Source: IDS-8 sp040902105
Lineage (GTDB): Bacteria; Pseudomonadota; Gammaproteobacteria; Steroidobacterales; Woeseiaceae
Direction of reading: 5' to 3'
Length of the DNA: 64,000 nt
Assembly (NCBI GenBank): GCA_040902105.1
Contig: JBBDXW010000026.1
Span: 105,044-169,043 of the forward strand
Shown here: in pieces, positions 9,020-17,833 of the stretch
Layout of the letters: the number at the start of each line of letters is the position of its first letter
How positions within the stretch are numbered: the first letter of the stretch is position 1
Notes under the pieces: model-generated
What the model saw: the letters and a program-made list of their open reading frames with translations, nothing else
Database searches by the model: none
What the model was told of the DNA's origin: nothing
Translations under genes and position numbers: made by a program

Positions 9020-10105
9020 TCAGCCTGTACCGTCACCGGCGGTCGCAACCGTGTCCTCAGGCTGTTGGCGATCCTCCAGGCTGGTCCAGACCGTAAAGAA
9101 CAACGCCGCGATAATCGGACCGATCAACACGCCAGACAAACCGAACAAGCCAATACCGCCGAGCGTCGTCAACAGAATGACGTAGTCAGGAAGGCGTGCA
9201 TCGCGGCCGACCAGCACCGGGCGCAGCAGGTTGTCAACCAGGCCGATCACCACGGCGCCGACCCCGATCAGCACCAGCCCTTTGGCCATCTCCCCGGAGG
9301 CGATCAGCACGATTGCGGCGGGCAACCAGACTACCGCGGGTCCCACGGCCGGAATCAATGCGAACAACGCCATGACGACGCCCCACAGTACCGCCGCGCG
9401 TATGCCGAGCGCCCAGAACGTCAGGCCGCCGATGAACCCCTGTATGACGCTGATCAGGAACGTGCCTTTGAGCGTCGCCCGGGCAACGTTTGCAAAGCGT
9501 GTCTTCAGGTTCTGTTGCAGTTCGTTATCGAGCGGAAGGATGCGGGCGATTGCCTGCATTATCGAGTTACCATCCTTGATGAAAAAGAACAGCAGGTAGA
9601 GCATGACGAAGAGCTGCAGGAAGAATTGCAGCGCGTTCTGGCCGATCGCGACCGCGTTGCCGGCGATCCATTTTCCCGATGCGATCGCCGCGGTGGACAA
9701 GCCTTCCTGTATGCGGGTGACGTCGATCTGGAAGCGATCGAGCAACCCCGGCAGGAACGGTATCCGTCCTTCCAGCCACAGGAGCGTCGACTCCGTGTTG
9801 ACATTGCCGGCTTCGAGGTCGGTTGCGAGTTTGGCCGCTTCCTGCGCAACCGCGAGCGCAATAAGCGACACCGGAATCAGGACGGACACGATAACGGCAG
9901 TCGTCGTCAGCAGCGCATCCAGCGCCGGCCGGCCCGGCATCAGCCTCGTGAGCACCTGTTGCACCGGACGAAACATCAAAGCGAGCACGGCTGCCCAGAA
10001 GATCGCCTTGAGGAAATCCGCGATAAGGCCGAAGAAGGCAACAGTGACGATTAACAGCAGCAGAAAGAAAAACGCCTGAGCGACCGTTTTACCCGGCAAT
10101 GTCAT
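9020..10105 (-). CDS. AI-2E family transporter
   Basis: The product of about 361 residues has the PF01594-type arrangement: helices at the N-terminus, a soluble stretch near residues 80-170, and a C-terminal helix bundle with GFIGGLTFWALGIRAAVLWGVVMALFALIPAVGP and DNLLRPVLVGRDARLPDYVILL. Members export signals or ions; the substrate here is unknown. The start at 10105 is chosen because GAGGAA lies a few bases upstream. The longer frame from 10153 would take in REP-flanked sequence. Confidence 0.88.
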   Translation of the reverse strand: MTLPGKTVAQAFFFLLLLIVTVAFFGLIADFLKAIFWAAVLALMFRPVQQVLTRLMPGRPALDALLTTTAVIVSVLIPVSLIALAVAQEAAKLATDLEAGNVNTESTLLWLEGRIPFLPGLLDRFQIDVTRIQEGLSTAAIASGKWIAGNAVAIGQNALQFFLQLFVMLYLLFFFIKDGNSIMQAIARILPLDNELQQNLKTRFANVARATLKGTFLISVIQGFIGGLTFWALGIRAAVLWGVVMALFALIPAVGPAVVWLPAAIVLIASGEMAKGLVLIGVGAVVIGLVDNLLRPVLVGRDARLPDYVILLTTLGGIGLFGLSGVLIGPIIAALFFTVWTSLEDRQQPEDTVATAGDGTG

Positions 10106-10165
10106 TTCCGATTCCTCAAATAGCCGACCGGGGGCGGCGGTTCCGGTGAGCATTGCGTTCCGGTT

Positions 10166-10252
10166 GTCGCCCGCAATGGCGGGCTCCTACAGCGCAAGAT
10201 TCATGACAGGTGGCAATCAGAACGCTGTAGGAGCCCGCCATTGCGAGCGACC
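10166..10252. repeat. inverted pair of REP palindromes
   Basis: Two REP copies face each other at 10166-10192 and 10225-10252. The second has GCGAGCGACC instead of GCGGGCGACC. They lie upstream of the AI-2E gene and downstream of the 10289-10936 gene, where transcripts could fold into a long hairpin. Confidence 0.85.
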
Positions 10253-10288
10253 GGACCTCTACCTCCCGCGCGGCGGCGAAGGTTACTC

Positions 10289-10936
10289 TCAATCCGTTGC
10301 GAAGCAGTAAAAAAGGCCGTTGCCGCCGGTGCCCTGCAGGTCTTCCTGTCCGCAGCCCCGCGAGCCGTGCGCGGAATTCCAGGACGTGGGATCCGCTCCG
10401 CCGCCTTGCCGGTCATGGTGACCGAGCGCGGCACTGCCGTCGCCGGCGTTGCTGGTCCAGTTGCTGCAGGTATGATCTTCACCGTCGTCGAATACCGTAC
10501 CGTCCGCCGTCGACCCGGTCAGGATATCGTGCATGTTCGGCGTGTCGCCGCGTCCGTTCACGCTCTCCCCGTTTTCATCCAGCGAATTTTCCTTGCTGAG
10601 CTTGTTGTTGCCGCTGTGCAGGTCGTCGACGTCCTCCGCCACCTTAACGCCCTTTGCGTTGTACCAGGGACCGTCGCCGATCCGCTCGCGCGCGTTAACG
10701 GCAGGCTCCCCGTCGGCTGCGGCCGCGCTCAGGTAGGCATGCCATTCCTTGTCGCTACCTGCGAGTTCGGCACAATGTGCATCGGCGCCCGGTAGACCGC
10801 CAAGGTTGGCGCCGTCGCCGGCCCCCTCGCTGGTAATGAAGAAAGACATCGCGTTATCGCCCTCGGCAAACGCGGCGCCGCAGCCGAGCAAGGCGAGGGT
10901 AAGCACCGTAACCTTCACTGTTCGTCTCTTGTTCAT
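10289..10936 (-). CDS. secreted lectin-fold-like protein
   Basis: The 215-residue product starts with a signal peptide (MNKRRTVKVTVLTLALLG, cut near AFA). The mature part begins with MSFFITSEGAGDGANLGGLPGADAHCAELA and has paired cysteines (HTCSNW, RGCGQ, FYCFA). This pattern is common in small secreted proteins with an endostatin/C-type-lectin-like fold (DUF1554-like). It is rich in Asp and Gly and is probably periplasmic or extracellular. The ligand is unknown. It appears to be a single-gene unit flanked by REP repeats downstream. Confidence 0.65.
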   Translation of the reverse strand: MNKRRTVKVTVLTLALLGCGAAFAEGDNAMSFFITSEGAGDGANLGGLPGADAHCAELAGSDKEWHAYLSAAAADGEPAVNARERIGDGPWYNAKGVKVAEDVDDLHSGNNKLSKENSLDENGESVNGRGDTPNMHDILTGSTADGTVFDDGEDHTCSNWTSNAGDGSAALGHHDRQGGGADPTSWNSAHGSRGCGQEDLQGTGGNGLFYCFATD

Positions 10937-11047
10937 CGGAACTCCCTGAAATCAATAGTCTGCGTGGATCGCTAGTGTACCGCAGCGTTGTGATTTCAGG
11001 GCTTGCAGATGCCCGGGATGGTGCCGGGGGCGTCGCCAACCGTCCGG

Positions 11048-11809
11048 TCAGGCCTTGAGGCGGTATCCCGTCCTGAAGATCCACCACACGGTGACCGTGC
11101 AAATGACCAGGAAAATCGCGGTTACCCCCACGCTCAACGCGACGCTCACGTCCGCATTTTCGTAGAAACTCCAGCGAAATCCGCTGATCAGGTAGACCAC
11201 CGGGTTGAACAAGGTCACGGTCTGCCAGAGCGGCGGCAGCATGTCGATCGAGTAAAAACTGCCGCCCAGGAATGCGAGCGGGGTAATGATCAGCATGGGC
11301 ACGATCTGCAGTTTCTCGAAACCGTCGGCCCAGATACCGAGAATGAAACCGAACAGGCTGAAGGTCACGGATGTCAACAACAGGAACAGGAGCATCCAGA
11401 ACGGGTGTGCAATATGCACAGGCACGAACAGGTTTGCAGTCGCCAGAATGATGAATCCCAGGATAATCGATTTGGTCGCGGCGGCCCCGACATAGCCCAG
11501 CACTATCTCGATGAATGAGACCGGCGCCGAAAGCACCTCGTATATCGTGCCGGTAAATCGCGGAAAGTAAATGCCGAACGATGCGTTCGAAATGCTCTCG
11601 GTCAGCAGCATCAGCATGATCAGGCCCGGCACGATGAATGAGCCGTAACCCACTCCATCGATCTCGTTGATTCTGGAGCCGATCGCGGCGCCGAACACGA
11701 CGAAGTACAACGACGTCGATATGACCGGCGACACGATACTCTGGAAAAGCGTGCGCCGCGTACGCGCCATTTCGAAGCCGTAAATTGCCTTTATGCCGTA
11801 CCAGTTCAT
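11048..11809 (-). CDS. ABC-2 type transporter permease
   Basis: The 253-residue membrane protein has the ABC-2 permease layout with six helices. It begins MNWYGIKAIYGFEMARTRRTLFQSIVSPVISTSLYFVVFG and has the family segment near GGSFYSIDMLPPLWQTVTLFNPVVYLISGFRW. Its start overlaps the stop of the ATPase gene by 4 bases. With that ATPase it forms an export system like YadGH/drug-type exporters; the substrate cannot be read from the sequence. Confidence 0.93.
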   Translation of the reverse strand: MNWYGIKAIYGFEMARTRRTLFQSIVSPVISTSLYFVVFGAAIGSRINEIDGVGYGSFIVPGLIMLMLLTESISNASFGIYFPRFTGTIYEVLSAPVSFIEIVLGYVGAAATKSIILGFIILATANLFVPVHIAHPFWMLLFLLLTSVTFSLFGFILGIWADGFEKLQIVPMLIITPLAFLGGSFYSIDMLPPLWQTVTLFNPVVYLISGFRWSFYENADVSVALSVGVTAIFLVICTVTVWWIFRTGYRLKA

Positions 11810-12735
11810 ACCGTTCTCTTTACCAGGCTGACAAAGATTTCTTCCAGCGAACTTTGCGTCGTGTTGACGTCGTTGAACTTGACACCCGCGTTGTTCAGTT
11901 CACCCAGCAACGCAGTGATGCCGGTGCGTGCTCCTTGAGTATCGTAAGTGTAGATCAGCTCGCAGCCGTTCGCGTTCAGTTCGAGACCGTAGGCAGCCAG
12001 CGGCTGCGGAATCGACTCCAGCGGTTCCTGCAACTGGAGTACAAGCTGTTTCTTACCGAGCCTCTGCATGAGTTCGGTTTTGTCCTGTACCAGGATCAGG
12101 TCGCCGTGGTTGATGACACCGATGCGATCGGCCATTTCCTCGGCCTCTTCGATGTAATGCGTGGTCAGGATGATCGTGACGCCGGAGTCCTGCAGCTCGC
12201 GCACGATCTGCCACATATCCTGCCGCAGTTCGACGTCGACGCCCGCCGTCGGCTCGTCGAGGAACAGAATCGTCGGTTCGTGCGCCAGGGCTTTGGCAAT
12301 GAGCACCCTGCGTTTCATGCCGCCGGACAGGGTCATGATCCTGTTGTCTTTCTTGTCCCAAAGCGACAGGGAGCGGAGCACCTTCTCGATATGCTCCGGG
12401 TTCGCCGGTTTGCCGTACAGTCCGCGGCTGAAACTGACGGTCGACCAGACGGGCTCGAACGTGTCCGTGGCGAGTTCCTGTGGCACAAGTCCGATCATCG
12501 AGCGTGCCGCGCGGAAGTCCCTGATGATGTCATGGCCGTCCACGGTAACCTTGCCTGAGGTCGGGTTGACGATGCCGCAGATGATGTTTATTAGCGTCGT
12601 CTTGCCGGCGCCGTTCGGCCCCAGCAGTGCCAGAATCTCACCGCGGCGGATCTCGAGATTGATCTTCTTGAGCGCGTGGAATCCGGACGCATAGGTTTTG
12701 CACAGGTTTTCGACTGAGATTATGGCTGGGGTCAT
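11806..12735 (-). CDS. ABC transporter ATP-binding protein
   Basis: The 309-residue ATPase has Walker A GPNGAGKTT (near residue 40), signature LSGGMKRRVLIAKAL, Walker B ILFLDEPTAGVD and the switch histidine in LTTHYIEEAEE. The C-terminal 80 residues form the DUF4162-like tail found in multidrug-type exporters. It pairs with the permease that follows with a 4-base overlap. Confidence 0.95.
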   Translation of the reverse strand: MTPAIISVENLCKTYASGFHALKKINLEIRRGEILALLGPNGAGKTTLINIICGIVNPTSGKVTVDGHDIIRDFRAARSMIGLVPQELATDTFEPVWSTVSFSRGLYGKPANPEHIEKVLRSLSLWDKKDNRIMTLSGGMKRRVLIAKALAHEPTILFLDEPTAGVDVELRQDMWQIVRELQDSGVTIILTTHYIEEAEEMADRIGVINHGDLILVQDKTELMQRLGKKQLVLQLQEPLESIPQPLAAYGLELNANGCELIYTYDTQGARTGITALLGELNNAGVKFNDVNTTQSSLEEIFVSLVKRTV

Positions 12736-12843
12736 GGGGACCTTATGCTACGCTGAAGAGTGTCGGGACTGGCATGGCTGGCCTGAATCATTTCACACTT
12801 CATCGCAATGACGCTAACCTCTACTGCCTCAGGAGGAAAAGCG

Positions 12844-13152
12844 ATGGACATGGCAGAATTGCTTGGTGACGCGGAGCAGCGCGGATTTACCCTGAATTTC
12901 GCATTGGAGGACGACGGCGTTCACTGTCCGGAAAGCGGCGACTGTTTCGGGCCCGATGACGTGAAAGCGATATACAGCCGCACCGTCGACAGTGGAACCG
13001 ACCCGGGCGACGACGCCACCATTTACCTGATCGAAACGTACGACGGCCGAAAGGGATATCTGATGATCTCGGACTCATTTCATGTCGACCCGCGCAAAGC
13101 CGCGTTCCTGCGCCACCTTGTACGCGGCCGCGGCACGACGGCAACACCGTAA
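12844..13152 (+). CDS. small hypothetical acidic protein
   Basis: This is a protein of about 102 residues that starts MDMAELLGDAEQRGF. The ATG at 12844 is favoured over the upstream in-frame ATG because AGGAGGAAAA lies just before it. The protein is acidic and has no signal or membrane segment. The stretch DDATIYLIETYDGRKGYLMISDSFHVD suggests a small alpha/beta domain. I do not recognise the family. It is divergent from the ABC exporter and 131 bases from the next gene. Confidence 0.55.
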   Translation: MDMAELLGDAEQRGFTLNFALEDDGVHCPESGDCFGPDDVKAIYSRTVDSGTDPGDDATIYLIETYDGRKGYLMISDSFHVDPRKAAFLRHLVRGRGTTATP

Positions 13153-13283
13153 CCCCTCCATTGTCGCGATTCGGCGACAGGCGGTCATGAATGTTGGGGA
13201 GCCGCGCGGGATGTCGTTATAATCGCGCGGTTGACGCATCCCGACCCGTCCTGAGAACACTCTATTAAAGACAATTCACGACG

Positions 13284-14744
13284 ATGCCCCGATACCGGTC
13301 GAACTGCACAATCCGCCTGGCGATGGCAACGGCCGTTACCGTGCTGTCGGCCTGTGGTTCGAAAGAACCGGACATCCGCCCGGTTCAGCACGAGAATATT
13401 TACGTCGGCAAGGATCCGGTGTATGCAGCGCTCGTGCCGCGTGGCGACGGCCAGTGGACGTTTTCCAGGGTCACCAGCAGCAACAGCGAGCCCGATACCG
13501 GCTACCTCGTGCGTTTGAACGATCTGGATCCGGCGTTCGACATTCGCCGTGCGGAGTGCGAACCGCGGCCGTACCGGGAGAATGATCGCTGCAATCCGCT
13601 CAATCCGTTTCGCGAACGGGACATGGGAGTCGTCGGCAAGATTGTCGACACGGGAATCAGCGCCGGTACCGGCGGCAAACTCTCGGGTATGAGCCGCTCT
13701 TATTCGACCGAGTTCGATCACCTTGCATTCAATGCCGCGGTCGACCAGGCCTTGTTGCTGACCGGGCTTGACGACAATCGCCTGGCGCTGATCACCGGCC
13801 TCAGCAGTCTCGCCGAAAAAGCCGCGGCGCATGAGGCAGAAATCGAAACGCTCAAAGAACAGATGCTTCAGCAGTACGAACTGGATAAGGAGGAAAATAT
13901 AAAGATCGACGCTCGTGTCAGCGGGCTCATTCAATATTATTCCGACGATCTCGATCCGTCGGAATTTGTGGATGTGCGCGCCAATGCATCATCGACCGTA
14001 GCGTCAACCGTCGAGGCATCCGATCTTTCGATTCTCCCCTGTGATGCCGCCGATTGCATTGGGCAGCTCAATGCCGCGGTGGCATCGCTCGATCAGAAAC
14101 ATGCGGCGCGACTGGAGTCGTTGCGCTCGGATCTGACGCGTCAGACCGAGGCCTATATAATCGACTGCAGCGCCACCGAATATTCCGGATACCATTTCGA
14201 ACTTCACTGCCCTGAAAAACTTGCGCGCAACCAGGAAGGGCTGATCCTGTTACCGGTCGAGGTCGAAATCCTGTCGCGGGATTTCGAGTACCTGTTCCCT
14301 GAATTCTCCGCCGAAAACGGCGAGTTGTCTGCTGCCGTCTATCAAGGCAGTTTGATGCTCAAAAATCGCACCGGGGAGTTCGTGGACATTCAGTCCGTGT
14401 CAATTTATTACAACTCACAGATCAGTACCCGTTCCGAACTCGACTCCCGGCTGGATCTCGCCCCCTACCAATACACGGAAATGGCGGTCGCGGAACTCGT
14501 TTCTGATGCAATCGAGATCGAATCGCGCCACACAAACATGACACCGGACAAGGCCAGCCGCGCAAACTTCTCGTTCGGCCTTGCAGTGAAATACTCGTTA
14601 CACGACCGCGACGCGATCGAAACCCTTTACGGGATGGACGACTTCAACGTGCAGTGCGCTATCGAAAGCCGCCTGCAGCCCGGATCCTGTCGGCAAGAAT
14701 TGACCCAGGACACCGGCGAGGAAGCCGTTTCCTCCAACGATTAG
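13284..14744 (+). CDS. hypothetical lipoprotein with coiled coil
   Basis: The 486-residue product has a signal sequence that ends in a lipobox (VLSACGSK, cysteine near residue 25), so outer- or inner-membrane lipoprotein anchoring is likely. A charged helical stretch at about residues 170-205 (AEKAAAHEAEIETLKEQMLQ) should form a coiled coil. The C-terminal part is beta-rich (SVSIYYNSQISTRSELDS). No known family or catalytic motif was recognised. It is a single gene and is followed directly by a strong hairpin. Confidence 0.65.
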   Translation: MPRYRSNCTIRLAMATAVTVLSACGSKEPDIRPVQHENIYVGKDPVYAALVPRGDGQWTFSRVTSSNSEPDTGYLVRLNDLDPAFDIRRAECEPRPYRENDRCNPLNPFRERDMGVVGKIVDTGISAGTGGKLSGMSRSYSTEFDHLAFNAAVDQALLLTGLDDNRLALITGLSSLAEKAAAHEAEIETLKEQMLQQYELDKEENIKIDARVSGLIQYYSDDLDPSEFVDVRANASSTVASTVEASDLSILPCDAADCIGQLNAAVASLDQKHAARLESLRSDLTRQTEAYIIDCSATEYSGYHFELHCPEKLARNQEGLILLPVEVEILSRDFEYLFPEFSAENGELSAAVYQGSLMLKNRTGEFVDIQSVSIYYNSQISTRSELDSRLDLAPYQYTEMAVAELVSDAIEIESRHTNMTPDKASRANFSFGLAVKYSLHDRDAIETLYGMDDFNVQCAIESRLQPGSCRQELTQDTGEEAVSSND

Positions 14745-14765
14745 CCGGGGTTTGACGACCCCGGC
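14744..14765. terminator. strong hairpin between convergent genes
   Basis: GCCGGGGT (14744-14751) pairs perfectly with ACCCCGGC (14758-14765) across a 6-base loop. It follows the stop of the lipoprotein gene and precedes the end of the convergent NCS1 permease gene. There is no T-run, so it may act as a bidirectional transcript end or as RNA protection rather than a classic terminator. Confidence 0.55.
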
Positions 14766-14790
14766 CTCTGTACGGGCTCCTACAGGGCGC

Positions 14791-16194
14791 TCATCGTCTT
14801 GTTGTCAGACGCAGCGTCGGATAGAGAACCAGGACCGTGATCGCTGCCGTAAAAAACTCGATTGGTTGATAGTCGTTCAAAACGTAATGCGCCAGAATCG
14901 TTGCGACAATCACTGAAACCACGCCGGACCAGTTGATCGAATCCTCCTGATGGGCCCTGATGTCCGTCTGGCCGAGCATGCGCCGGACGATAAAATAGTC
15001 GGAAATCATCACCATTGCCAATGCGGTCGTCATGACACCCAGAATGGTTATCCAGGCGTTCACGAGGGCGAGGATCTTTCCATACAGGATGACCAATCCG
15101 ATGATGTTGGCAAGTACAACAAAAACGATCCGTCCCGGCCGCCAGTTGAATGCCACATCGAAGAGGTTTGTCAAAGCCAATGATCCGCTATAGGTATTCA
15201 ATACCTGCGCCTTGGATTGCGCCAGTACCATCAGCACCGCACCAATTACCCCTCCGAAGATGATAAACGCCGAAGCAATGCTGTCGGGGCTTTGCAGCGC
15301 CAGCTGATGTGCTGCACCCACTTCCATACCCCGTACAGTCACGAAGTAGTCAACTATCGAAGCCATCCCTGCGAACATGACCATGCCGCCAACAGTCAAC
15401 ATGAGGAGGGACATGGAAATATTGCCGATCAATGCAGCGATGCCGATATCCCTCGAACGTTTCGCATAACGGCCAAAATCGCCGTCCACGAGGGCCAGCG
15501 CGCCGGCAGAGCCGATGAGCACATTGATGCAGAAAATGAACTTGTCGGTGTCGCTGTCGATGCCCATGGACGCGATCGCTTCGGCCGGTAATTGCGTGCC
15601 GAAAGTCAGGGCCTGCAAAAATGACTGGCCCGACTGCGCGACGATGTCGATCACCATCCAGAGGAGAACGAGCAGGAATGCGATCAACGTAACCGACGAA
15701 ACTTTGGCGACCAGTTCAAATCCGAATGCCGTCAAAAGAATCCACGCTACGGTCATCAGCCCGTAAATGACGATCTGGCTGGTCAATGTATCCTGCATTT
15801 CAAAAAAGAACAGGAAACCCTTGTAGAGCAATGCATTCTCTATAGCCAGAAACCCGATGATCATGAATCCGAAGATGGCCGAGGCAAGAATGGATCCCCT
15901 TTTGCCAAGACCGTAGGTGCGGGAGATCAGGGTGCTGGAGCAGCCTTTGCGATAGCCGATGTGGCCGACTCCCCAGCCCATCAGGAATCCAACAATCACA
16001 ACAAAAATACCGGACAGGATTGCGATCTTCATGCCGGCAACAAACGCTACCAATGCTCCCAGGAATAACTGAATCAGCGTCGTAACGATTCCCGCAGTAT
16101 TCCAGGAGAGGCTGAGCCAGTTCTGACGCTCGGAGTCCGGAACCGGCTCCAATGCGTGATCCTCCATTTTTTTATTTAGTTCTCTGGATTCCAT
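14791..16194 (-). CDS. NCS1 family permease (cytosine/purine/allantoin-type), copy 1
   Basis: This product of about 467 residues has 12 predicted helices and the NCS1/CodB look: LSLSWNTAGIVTTLIQLFLGALVAF at the N-terminus and GKRGSILASAIFGFMIIGFLAIENALL in the core. The ATG at 16194 (MESRELNKK) is used because upstream codons encode an Arg-rich non-membrane tail. It is clearly a paralogue of the permease at 29192-30634. NCS1 carriers import nucleobases, hydantoins, allantoin and similar N-compounds. The gene is divergent from the MarR-like regulator. Confidence 0.9.
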   Translation of the reverse strand: MESRELNKKMEDHALEPVPDSERQNWLSLSWNTAGIVTTLIQLFLGALVAFVAGMKIAILSGIFVVIVGFLMGWGVGHIGYRKGCSSTLISRTYGLGKRGSILASAIFGFMIIGFLAIENALLYKGFLFFFEMQDTLTSQIVIYGLMTVAWILLTAFGFELVAKVSSVTLIAFLLVLLWMVIDIVAQSGQSFLQALTFGTQLPAEAIASMGIDSDTDKFIFCINVLIGSAGALALVDGDFGRYAKRSRDIGIAALIGNISMSLLMLTVGGMVMFAGMASIVDYFVTVRGMEVGAAHQLALQSPDSIASAFIIFGGVIGAVLMVLAQSKAQVLNTYSGSLALTNLFDVAFNWRPGRIVFVVLANIIGLVILYGKILALVNAWITILGVMTTALAMVMISDYFIVRRMLGQTDIRAHQEDSINWSGVVSVIVATILAHYVLNDYQPIEFFTAAITVLVLYPTLRLTTRR

Positions 16195-16424
16195 GATCAA
16201 ACACCTTTTGCAGCTGTAAACGATGCGTGTCGCCCCCGAAACGACGGAATATCCAAGCACGCGGAACCCGCCGCCGCTATCCGATGACCGCACACGGCGG
16301 TTGAAATGACGAGCAGTTCGGAAACCTCCGGGCCGGCCGGATCGCTCTTCGCGGCGCGGATTCCCGCGCCGGATCGACTTCGCCGGAGGATGCATTTCGG
16401 ACGCGTTTTTCGAGCGACTTTATA

Positions 16425-16454
16425 GGTATTTTTAACGTTATTTTACGACGTATG
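16425..16454. promoter_or_regulatory. candidate operator pair in the marR/NCS1 promoter
   Basis: GGTATTTTTAACGTTA (16425-16440) and GTTATTTTACGACGTATG (16437-16454) are two overlapping copies, 12 bases apart, of an AT-rich motif. The motif is also found twice in the promoter at 30769-30810. TATGAT (16451-16456), a good -10 box for the regulator gene, overlaps the second copy. The surrounding DNA is GC-rich, so the motif stands out. Confidence 0.5.
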
Positions 16455-16485
16455 ATACCATTTCCGGCTGCGAACGGAGGGAGCG

Positions 16486-17019
16486 ATGAGCCGTACTACG
16501 AACGTTCTGGACAGACATTGGCACCTCGCCGAAAACGACTACGAGGTCCAGTTGACGGAACTGGAGTTCTCGATTCTCCGGGTATCGGCGGCGTTCGAGC
16601 GCTGGCGCTCCGATTGCATGGCTTGCTGCTCCGGCGAGTCTTTTTCGGGCGCTGACGCCGCGGTTCTGCACGTCATTCGCATGCACAACCGCCCGAAAAG
16701 CATCTCCGAGATAGGCCGCCTGCTGAATCGCGACGACCAGTCCAACCTCCAGTACGGTATCCGGAAACTGGTCAAGGCGGGCGTCGTCGCGAAAGCCGGA
16801 ATCGGCGACAGCAAGAAAGGGGTGACGTACGTCGTAACCGAGCTGGGCCGGGAAATTACCGACAAATTTGCCCAGTTTCGCCGCGAACTTCTGATCGTCC
16901 TGACCCGGTCGATTTCCACCGACAACTCCCTGGAGGATGTGTCGCGGGCGCTGAACCTGATGGCCGGAATGTACGATCAGGCGTCCTGCGTTGCCGCCGC
17001 ACATCGCATCGCGCTCTGA
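16486..17019 (+). CDS. MarR-like winged-helix transcriptional regulator
   Basis: The 177-residue protein has a winged-helix core at about residues 55-125: DAAVLHVIRMHNRPKSISEIGRLLNRDDQSNLQYGIRKLVKAGVV, followed by a wing (GVTYVVTELG). Flanking helices suit dimerisation, as in MarR-type regulators. GGAGGGAG precedes the ATG. It heads a unit with cofE and cofD and is divergent from an NCS1 permease. It is the natural candidate to bind the AT-rich motifs in its own promoter and in the cox-like/NCS1 promoter at 30.7 kb, and so to sense the pathway substrate. That role is inferred. Confidence 0.78.
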   Translation: MSRTTNVLDRHWHLAENDYEVQLTELEFSILRVSAAFERWRSDCMACCSGESFSGADAAVLHVIRMHNRPKSISEIGRLLNRDDQSNLQYGIRKLVKAGVVAKAGIGDSKKGVTYVVTELGREITDKFAQFRRELLIVLTRSISTDNSLEDVSRALNLMAGMYDQASCVAAAHRIAL

Positions 17020-17062
17020 CAGCCGTGCGTATGCCGGTCACGCGCCTGAACAGCCGCCTTCG

Positions 17063-17833
17063 ATGACGCAAAGCCATACGCCGGACAGACTGGAACTCAT
17101 CGCATTTCTCGGGTTCCCGCAGATTCGAGCGGGAGACTGCTTGCCTGAAATCGTTCGCGAGGCGGCGCGCGATAACAATATAGAGTTCGCGGACCATGAC
17201 GTTCTGGTGGTCGCGCAGAAAATCGTATCCAAGGCCGAGAGTCGACAGAGGGTTATTCGGGACGTAGTGCCTTCTGAAAAGGCCATAAGTTACGCCCGGA
17301 AAACCGGCAAGGATCCAGGAATCGTCGAGTTGATTCTGCAGGAATCGACTGCTGTCTTGCGTCACAGCGACAGCCTGCTAATCACCGAAAACCGCCTCGG
17401 CCTCGTGATGGCCAACGCCGGCATCGACCAATCCAATATCGAAGATGGCTACGCACTTCTGTTGCCCGAGGATCCCGACCGGTCTGCCGGGGAGATCCGG
17501 TCTCATCTGCAGCAAGCTTGCGGCGCACGAGTCGGCGTAGTCGTCGCCGACAGCATCGGGCGCGCCTGGCGTAACGGTATAATCGGTCATGCGATAGGTG
17601 TTGCGGGCGTCGTCGCTTTGCTCGATCTGAGGGGTGCTGCCGATTTGCACGGCAGGCAACTTCGAGTGACCGAGGTTGCGGTGGCCGACGAAATTGCCGC
17701 GGCTGCATCGTTGTTAATGGGTCAGGCGGCAGAAGGAAAGCCGGTTGTTCTCGTCCGCGGTTTTCGCAACATCGAAGGCGGTTCGAGCGCAAAGGCGCTG
17801 CTGCGAAAGAAAGAACACGATTTATTTCGATGA
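17063..17833 (+). CDS. cofE: coenzyme F420-0:L-glutamate ligase
   Basis: The 256-residue enzyme adds the glutamate tail to F420-0 with GTP. Family motifs are DVLVVAQKIVSKAE near residue 45, SLLITENRLGLVMANAGIDQSNI, and GVVVADSIGRAWRNGIIGHAIGVAG, where the last resembles the metal/GTP site. The length matches archaeal-type stand-alone CofE; it lacks the C-terminal FMN reductase domain of mycobacterial FbiB. The start at 17063 (MTQSHTPDR) is preferred to the 24-codon extension. It overlaps cofD by 4 bases. Confidence 0.93.
   Translation: MTQSHTPDRLELIAFLGFPQIRAGDCLPEIVREAARDNNIEFADHDVLVVAQKIVSKAESRQRVIRDVVPSEKAISYARKTGKDPGIVELILQESTAVLRHSDSLLITENRLGLVMANAGIDQSNIEDGYALLLPEDPDRSAGEIRSHLQQACGARVGVVVADSIGRAWRNGIIGHAIGVAGVVALLDLRGAADLHGRQLRVTEVAVADEIAAAASLLMGQAAEGKPVVLVRGFRNIEGGSSAKALLRKKEHDLFR

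Noticed and set aside
8645..10054. A 469-codon plus-strand frame
   Set aside because: It lies antisense to the AI-2E permease and rhomboid genes, has low-complexity Gln/Arg-rich sequence and no family motif.
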